Source: a virus. Taken from it: a stretch of 41,735 nt of DNA. The position numbers and the translations under genes are program-made. The DNA lies in the IMG/VR virus record IMGVR_UViG_3300042923_000189, positions 1 to 41,735 of that record. The stretch is one strand, 5' to 3'. Shown piece by piece: positions 37,527 through 41,735 of the stretch; within the stretch, counting starts at the first letter, position 1, and every line of letters starts with the position of its first letter. Under the pieces are notes generated by a model that worked only from the letters and a program-made list of their open reading frames with translations, was not told the DNA's origin and searched no databases.

Positions 37527-38584
37527 ATGAATTACAGATAATTGTAAGTCAGAAGCCTGGTGTTATTGGTACGAATTTTGAGGATATCAAGCAGGAGTTA
37601 TCAGCTCAGATGCAGATCTACAAGGAGCTGGAAGTCACCGAAGCGAATAAGCCAGAGCGAAAGAAAGATGTTGCGACTCTTCGCAAGATGGCAAAGGCGG
37701 TCAATGATAAGAAGGTTGAGGTCAAAAATGAATTCTTGAAGCCTTATACCGCATTCGAGGAGAATGTAAAGCAGCTGATCGAGATCATCAATGAACCTAT
37801 TGGGATGATCGACAACCAGGTTAAAGAATTCGAGGAGAAGCAGCGCATTCAGAAGCAAGAGGACATCAAGAATGCATTTAATTCCATCATTGCGGGCTAT
37901 CCTTCTCTAATCGATGAAATCGGTCTTGTGGTCGTATATGACAACCGGTGGGAAAATGCAACGGCAACCATGAAATCTGTTAAGGATGAAATGACCGCTA
38001 AGTTGAACACTATCCGTGATAATGTCGCTCTGATCAGTTCCATGGTATCGGATAAGACTGAAGAGGCTTTGAGCTTGTTTTGGGGTGATTTAGACGTTGC
38101 TAAGGCAATGCAGATGATTAATCGATACGAGTCTCAGAAACGTGAGATACAAGCTCGATTAGAGGAACAGAATCGCAAGGATAAAGAGGCCGAAGAAGAA
38201 CGTCAGCGATTAGCCAGAGATCGAGAGCTTGAACGTGAGAAGCAGAAGGTTCGTGATCAAGAATTGGCTCGTATCCGGAAAGAGGAAAACGATCGCAAGG
38301 AGGAACAGCGAAGAATTACTGAAGCCGAGGAGCGTATTCGTGAGGAAGAGGCTAAGAAGACAGCTGAAGCAGAGGAACGCATCGGAGAAGAGGAGCGATT
38401 GGCAACTGAAAAGCGGTTGATGGAAGTTAAAGCTCCTGCTCCGGTGGATGATCTAGAAGCTCCATTTATTGTTTCGGATGAGGTTACTGCAGTATTTACC
38501 GTCACTGGTACTGCCGAGGAGTTGCAGCAAGTAGAAATGTATCTGAATAGTATCGGATTACTCTTTGAAAGGAAGGACGCTTAA
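37523..38584 (+). CDS. DUF1351 phage protein with long coiled coil
   Basis: The 353-residue protein has the DUF1351 N-terminal part (residues ~1-175, with GVIGTNFEDIKQELSAQM and YTAFEENVKQLIEIINEPIG), then a very long charged coiled coil (residues ~190-300, repeating RLEEQ and Glu/Arg-rich units) and a C-terminal small domain (DEVTAVFTVTGTAEELQQVEM). DUF1351 genes are typically next to single-strand annealing proteins in phages, as here. It overlaps the Erf start by one base. It probably assists recombination, but the biochemical role is unknown. Confidence 0.85.
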   Translation: MNELQIIVSQKPGVIGTNFEDIKQELSAQMQIYKELEVTEANKPERKKDVATLRKMAKAVNDKKVEVKNEFLKPYTAFEENVKQLIEIINEPIGMIDNQVKEFEEKQRIQKQEDIKNAFNSIIAGYPSLIDEIGLVVVYDNRWENATATMKSVKDEMTAKLNTIRDNVALISSMVSDKTEEALSLFWGDLDVAKAMQMINRYESQKREIQARLEEQNRKDKEAEEERQRLARDRELEREKQKVRDQELARIRKEENDRKEEQRRITEAEERIREEEAKKTAEAEERIGEEERLATEKRLMEVKAPAPVDDLEAPFIVSDEVTAVFTVTGTAEELQQVEMYLNSIGLLFERKDA

Positions 38585-39339
38585 TGGCAGAGAATCAAAA
38601 GATCTTTGAAGCTATCAGTAATGTTATGGCTGAGATTGGAGCTATAGCTAAGAATAAGCAAAACGAGCAACAGAAGTTTATGTATCGTGGTATCGATGAT
38701 GTTATGAATGCATTACAGCCGGCATTGGTTAAATACAAGGTCTTCATAGTCCCTGAGGTTACAAGTGAAGAGAGAAGCGAGAGATCCTCGATTAAGGAAT
38801 TCCAGGGTCAGAAAAAAGAAAGCGTTCTTCTTTATACCCGACTTGGAATTACATATAAATTCTTTGCTGAAGACGGAAGCTTTATCGAAGCAAAGGTAAT
38901 CGGCGAGGCGATGGATAGTGGAGATAAGGCAACAAATAAGGCTATGTCAATCGCTTATAAATACGCGTGCTTCCAAGTGTTCTGTATCCCGACCGAGGAA
39001 ATGATTGATCCGGATGCTGAGGTCCATGAACCGGCACCTAAGAATAAGGCTACTAAGGCAGAGAAACAACCTGACAAGCCAAAGGTACAAGCTCCGAGTC
39101 AGCCACCTAAAACTGATAAACCGCCGGTACCAACTCCTGAGCAGATGGCAGAGGTTGCTCAGCATAAGATTGGTGAAGCAAAACTGTCTGTCATTAAAAA
39201 GGAGTTAGAGCGCACCGGAGTGGCTGAAAAATCAATCTGTACCAGATATAAGATTGATAAGTTGGAAGACTGTACGGAAGAACTGTTCCCTAAAGTAATG
39301 AGTGCTTTGAAAGGCACTAAAACGAAAGGAGAAAAGTAA
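38584..39339 (+). CDS. Erf-family single-strand annealing protein
   Basis: ATG 38584 follows AAAGGAAGGACG. Residues ~1-140 match ERF-family annealases (FMYRGIDDVMNALQPALVKY, TYKFFAEDGSF, EAMDSGDKATNKAMSIAYKYA). A Pro/Lys-rich linker then precedes a small helical C-terminal region. It anneals complementary single strands in phage recombination and replication repair. Its neighbours (DUF1351, SSB, ERCC4 nuclease) form a recombination module. Confidence 0.9.
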   Translation: MAENQKIFEAISNVMAEIGAIAKNKQNEQQKFMYRGIDDVMNALQPALVKYKVFIVPEVTSEERSERSSIKEFQGQKKESVLLYTRLGITYKFFAEDGSFIEAKVIGEAMDSGDKATNKAMSIAYKYACFQVFCIPTEEMIDPDAEVHEPAPKNKATKAEKQPDKPKVQAPSQPPKTDKPPVPTPEQMAEVAQHKIGEAKLSVIKKELERTGVAEKSICTRYKIDKLEDCTEELFPKVMSALKGTKTKGEK

Positions 39340-39758
39340 TGAATAGTGTTAATTTAGTCGGAAGACTCACAAGAGATCCGGAGGTCAGATATACCGATGG
39401 AGGATCCTCGGTTGCAAAATTTACTATTGCTTGCGATAGGAGATTTAAAAAGCAGGGAGACACTCAGACTGCCGACTTCATCAGTTGCGTAGCCTTCGGA
39501 AAGACAGCAGAGTTCATCGAGAAGTATTTCAAGCAGGGAATGAAACTCGGGGCTGATGGAAGGATCCAGACTGGATCATACACCAACAAGGAAGGTCAGA
39601 AGGTTTATACCACTGATGTTGTTGTGGAAAATGTGGAATTTGTAGAGAGTAAATCATCCGGTGGTGGACAAGCTCAAGAGTCAGAGGGCGGTTGGACTCC
39701 TTCAAACGGCTTCATGAATATTCCGGACGGAATTGACGAAGAGCTCCCCTTCAATTAA
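39339..39758 (+). CDS. ssb: Single-stranded DNA-binding protein
   Basis: 139-residue OB-fold protein starting MNSVNLVGRLTRDPEVRYT, with ADFISCVAFGKTAEFIEKYF and GADGRIQTGSYTN, typical SSB. The C terminus ends EELPFN, the acidic-tip tail that recruits partners, and the linker is Gly/Ser-rich. Start is coupled to the Erf stop (TAATG). Confidence 0.95.
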   Translation: MNSVNLVGRLTRDPEVRYTDGGSSVAKFTIACDRRFKKQGDTQTADFISCVAFGKTAEFIEKYFKQGMKLGADGRIQTGSYTNKEGQKVYTTDVVVENVEFVESKSSGGGQAQESEGGWTPSNGFMNIPDGIDEELPFN

Positions 39759-39769
39759 GCGAGGTGCAT

Positions 39770-40321
39770 ATGGGCCTTACGATACAGATTGACTCAAGGG
39801 AGAAAGCCAGGGCAATAACCAAGATTGTAGCCGAGTTCGATCGCCAAGGTGTCAAGCATTACATAAGCAAGTTGTGGGCTGGGGACTATATGTCCCTGGA
39901 CAACCCACGGCTGATTATTGACCGGAAGCAGAATCTAACCGAGGTATGTTCCAATGTTACAAATAATCACGATCGTTTCAGAAATGAGCTTATCAGAGCC
40001 AAGGATAACGGTATTAAATTAATTATCCTTATCGAACACAGTAACCAAATCAAATCAATCGATGATGTATCAAAATGGAGCAATCCAAGGAAAAAAGAAG
40101 TAAAGACTTGGGTGGATGATAAATGTATGGTTGATAAAAACGGTGAGGAGTACTGGGTACTGGCTCATTATGAAATTAAAAAGAATAAGGCAATATCCGG
40201 CGAAACCCTTGCTAATATTATGCGTACCCAGGAGCGGAAGTATGGATGTGAATTCATATTCTGTGATAAGCTCCATACCGGTAAGAAGATTATTGAGTTG
40301 CTAGGTGGTGAGAAGCGTTGA
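39770..40321 (+). CDS. ERCC4-type nuclease
   Basis: I choose ATG 39770 (GCGAGGTG just upstream) over GTG 39764. The ~183-residue protein has DSREK near its start, the DYM turn, and IDRKQ (residues ~45-50), the VERK/ERCC4 nuclease signature, with a helix carrying RFRNELIRAKDN and IILIEHS after it. It is a structure-selective endonuclease that may process branch or replication intermediates. It is next to SSB and Erf in the recombination block. No C-terminal HhH2 domain is seen. Confidence 0.85.
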   Translation: MGLTIQIDSREKARAITKIVAEFDRQGVKHYISKLWAGDYMSLDNPRLIIDRKQNLTEVCSNVTNNHDRFRNELIRAKDNGIKLIILIEHSNQIKSIDDVSKWSNPRKKEVKTWVDDKCMVDKNGEEYWVLAHYEIKKNKAISGETLANIMRTQERKYGCEFIFCDKLHTGKKIIELLGGEKR

Positions 40322-40818
40322 CAATAGAAGAAATTGAAGAAAGAAAACAGTATCTACTCGCTACCGTCACAGTAACTGATGTTCTCTCTCGATATAGCAT
40401 TCCGGTCAAATGGAAGCGCTGCAGAGGATGGTGCCATGGCGGTAAGGATTTAAATATGAAAGTCTTCCGGGATGGTTGCCACTGCTTCGTTTGTGGTAGA
40501 AGTTTTGATATTTTCGACATTACAATGCACTTTAATAACTGCGATTTTTGGACAGCCTTTGAGCTTCTGGGCGGTACCGAGAAACCAAGCTTTACCGCTC
40601 AGCGCAAGGCTAAGTCAGCTATGAAGGAACGTCAGGATAGAATTATCAAGGATCGCAAGACAAGATCGGAATTGAAGCGAATTCGTGCGTATATTACTGC
40701 TTATCGAGGGCTTATAGCAATATCGGATCCATTCTCTGATATATGGTGCGAAGCTCATAACCAATTACAACTTGAATTATACCATCTTGAATATATGACA
40801 GATGAAGAAAAGAGGTGA
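40318..40818 (+). CDS. CHC2-like zinc-finger primase-associated protein (166 aa)
   Basis: A TTG start overlaps the upstream TGA (40318). The N-terminal ~80 residues look like a primase CHC2 zinc finger: YLLATVTVTDVLSRYSIPV, a CRGWCHG and GCHCFVCG pair, and FDIFDITMHFNNCDFWTAFELL, the helical end of this domain. No TOPRIM catalytic part follows; the remainder is helical and Lys/Arg-rich. It is immediately before the DUF927 helicase, so the two may form a split primase-helicase. Confidence 0.8.
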   Translation: MTIEEIEERKQYLLATVTVTDVLSRYSIPVKWKRCRGWCHGGKDLNMKVFRDGCHCFVCGRSFDIFDITMHFNNCDFWTAFELLGGTEKPSFTAQRKAKSAMKERQDRIIKDRKTRSELKRIRAYITAYRGLIAISDPFSDIWCEAHNQLQLELYHLEYMTDEEKR

Positions 40819-40823
40819 TAACC

Positions 40824-41735
40824 CTGCAAGAAATAGCTAGTTTAACAGCTGATACCATTCTAGGCGATGATGTACTTTGTGAGGTAATGGAGCAACAAGA
40901 CGAAATCTTTAAGGCTAGATTACTATTAACCCTCGAAGAGAGAGCGGATAAGCTTGGTGTAAAAACTAAGTTCACTAAACTGGTGGCTGCGTATAAAAAA
41001 GAAAAACAGAAATTTGATAAAGGGCAGCAATCACCAGGAAGTTTAGAACGGACCACTGAGTTTGATTCCGATTACGGAGAAATGCGATGCGGAAACTGGA
41101 TCGCAAACGACAATGGTATCAGGACCTTTGGTCCCTTCGGTGGTGAAATCCTTGCTTGTTATCATCCGATCATACCCGTTCAAAGACTGATTAACGCAGA
41201 AACACACAGAGAGAAGATAAAGCTGGCATACAAAAAGGGTAACCATTGGAAAGATATCATAATCGATAAAGGAATGATTGCTTCAGCGAATAGAATTGTC
41301 GGGCTGGCAGACTTCGGAATATCAGTCACCTCGGAAAATGCAAGAAATTTGGTCCGTTATTTGTCCGATATCGAAAATTACAATATGGAAAGGATTGAGG
41401 TGCAAGTGTCAACAGGGAAACTCGGTTGGATTGAAAAAGAATTCATGCCGTATGGCAAGGGGATAATATTCGACAATGAAACCAGATTTAAAGATACATA
41501 TGAGAGTATCCATGAGCAGGGATCTTTCGATACATGGATGGATGCTGCTAAAAAAATAAGAAAGTCAGACCGATTTGAACCAAAGATCTACATAGCCGGA
41601 GCTCTGGCAAGTGTTCTGGTAGAACCATTAAATGCCTTACCGTTCGTATTGAACCTCTGGGGTGATGCAGGTAAAGGTAAGACAGTTGCAATTATGTTAG
41701 CTGCTTCGATATGGGCTAATCCATGGGGGAATGAT
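40824..41735 (+). CDS. DUF927-type replication helicase, truncated by window end
   Basis: The frame is open to the window edge. I place the start at CTG 40824, seven bases after AGAGGTGAT; GTG 40815 is the alternative but overlaps its own ribosome binding site. The N-terminal ~130 residues are unassigned (QEIASLTADTILGDDVLCE). The DUF927 domain follows, with the GMIASANRIVGLADFGI segment, LGWIEKEFMPYGKG and a Walker A (GDAGKGKT, around residue 285). The Walker B and C-terminal part are outside the window. It should unwind DNA for phage replication. Confidence 0.85.
   Translation, partial: MQEIASLTADTILGDDVLCEVMEQQDEIFKARLLLTLEERADKLGVKTKFTKLVAAYKKEKQKFDKGQQSPGSLERTTEFDSDYGEMRCGNWIANDNGIRTFGPFGGEILACYHPIIPVQRLINAETHREKIKLAYKKGNHWKDIIIDKGMIASANRIVGLADFGISVTSENARNLVRYLSDIENYNMERIEVQVSTGKLGWIEKEFMPYGKGIIFDNETRFKDTYESIHEQGSFDTWMDAAKKIRKSDRFEPKIYIAGALASVLVEPLNALPFVLNLWGDAGKGKTVAIMLAASIWANPWGND

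Noticed and set aside
1-41735. CRISPR arrays, rRNA, insertion sequences, transposase or relaxase genes
   Set aside because: No regular repeat-spacer pattern, no rRNA-like stretch, no IS terminal repeats or transposase motifs, and no relaxase motif found in the translations.

Overview
The window is most of the genome of a temperate contractile-tailed phage (PBSX/XkdK-type myovirus morphology) of a low-GC Gram-positive host. Family resemblances and the strong AGGAGG-type ribosome binding sites suggest Clostridia, probably Lachnospiraceae; the host is inferred, not proven. No host housekeeping gene or rRNA is present. Both window edges cut genes. The order replication, small early genes, packaging, head, tail, lysis, cargo, attP-integrase, repressors, early genes, replication is that of one circular phage map opened inside the replication block.

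Layout: (a) 1-3.8 kb, small early/middle genes (several zinc-knuckle miniproteins, a MazG-like protein, an ArpU-type late regulator), plus one antisense gene with its own promoter. (b) 3.8-4.5 kb, a degenerate tRNA-like element and a small gene between terminators. (c) 4.5-14.7 kb, terminase, portal, a receptor-binding/SGNH-esterase fibre gene in an unexpected place, minor head protein, HEXXH peptidase, scaffold, capsid and connector. (d) 14.7-25.1 kb, head completion, sheath, tube, frameshifted chaperones, tape measure with an apparent AUA start, and an XkdP-U type baseplate and fibre. (e) 25.1-26.4 kb, lysis. (f) 26.5-33 kb, accessory region: a minus-strand HTH/secreted Ig-like protein pair, a ParM-ParR partition system with a candidate centromere, two small membrane proteins plus a VirB4/HerA-like ATPase, another HTH gene, and a small gene whose promoter contains a LexA box. 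(g) 33.0-34.8 kb, attP (3' portion of a tRNA-Leu), integrase and a repressor in one leftward operon. (h) 34.8-41.7 kb, Cro-like gene and early operon: AbrB-like regulator, DUF1351, Erf annealase, SSB, ERCC4 nuclease, CHC2 zinc protein and a DUF927 helicase cut by the window edge.

How it works together: the repressor and Cro-like genes are divergent and two identical 16-bp operators mark rightward control. The repressor has no LexA-type peptidase domain, so the SOS-box-controlled 65-aa gene beside attP is a good candidate for the link to DNA damage. The att site has only the 3' part of the tRNA with phage genes on both sides, so the molecule is in the unintegrated form (or a tandem). With ParMR beside it, this suggests an element able both to integrate and to persist as a plasmid. 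The VirB4-like ATPase with two pilin-sized membrane proteins is the most unusual cargo; no relaxase is visible in the window.
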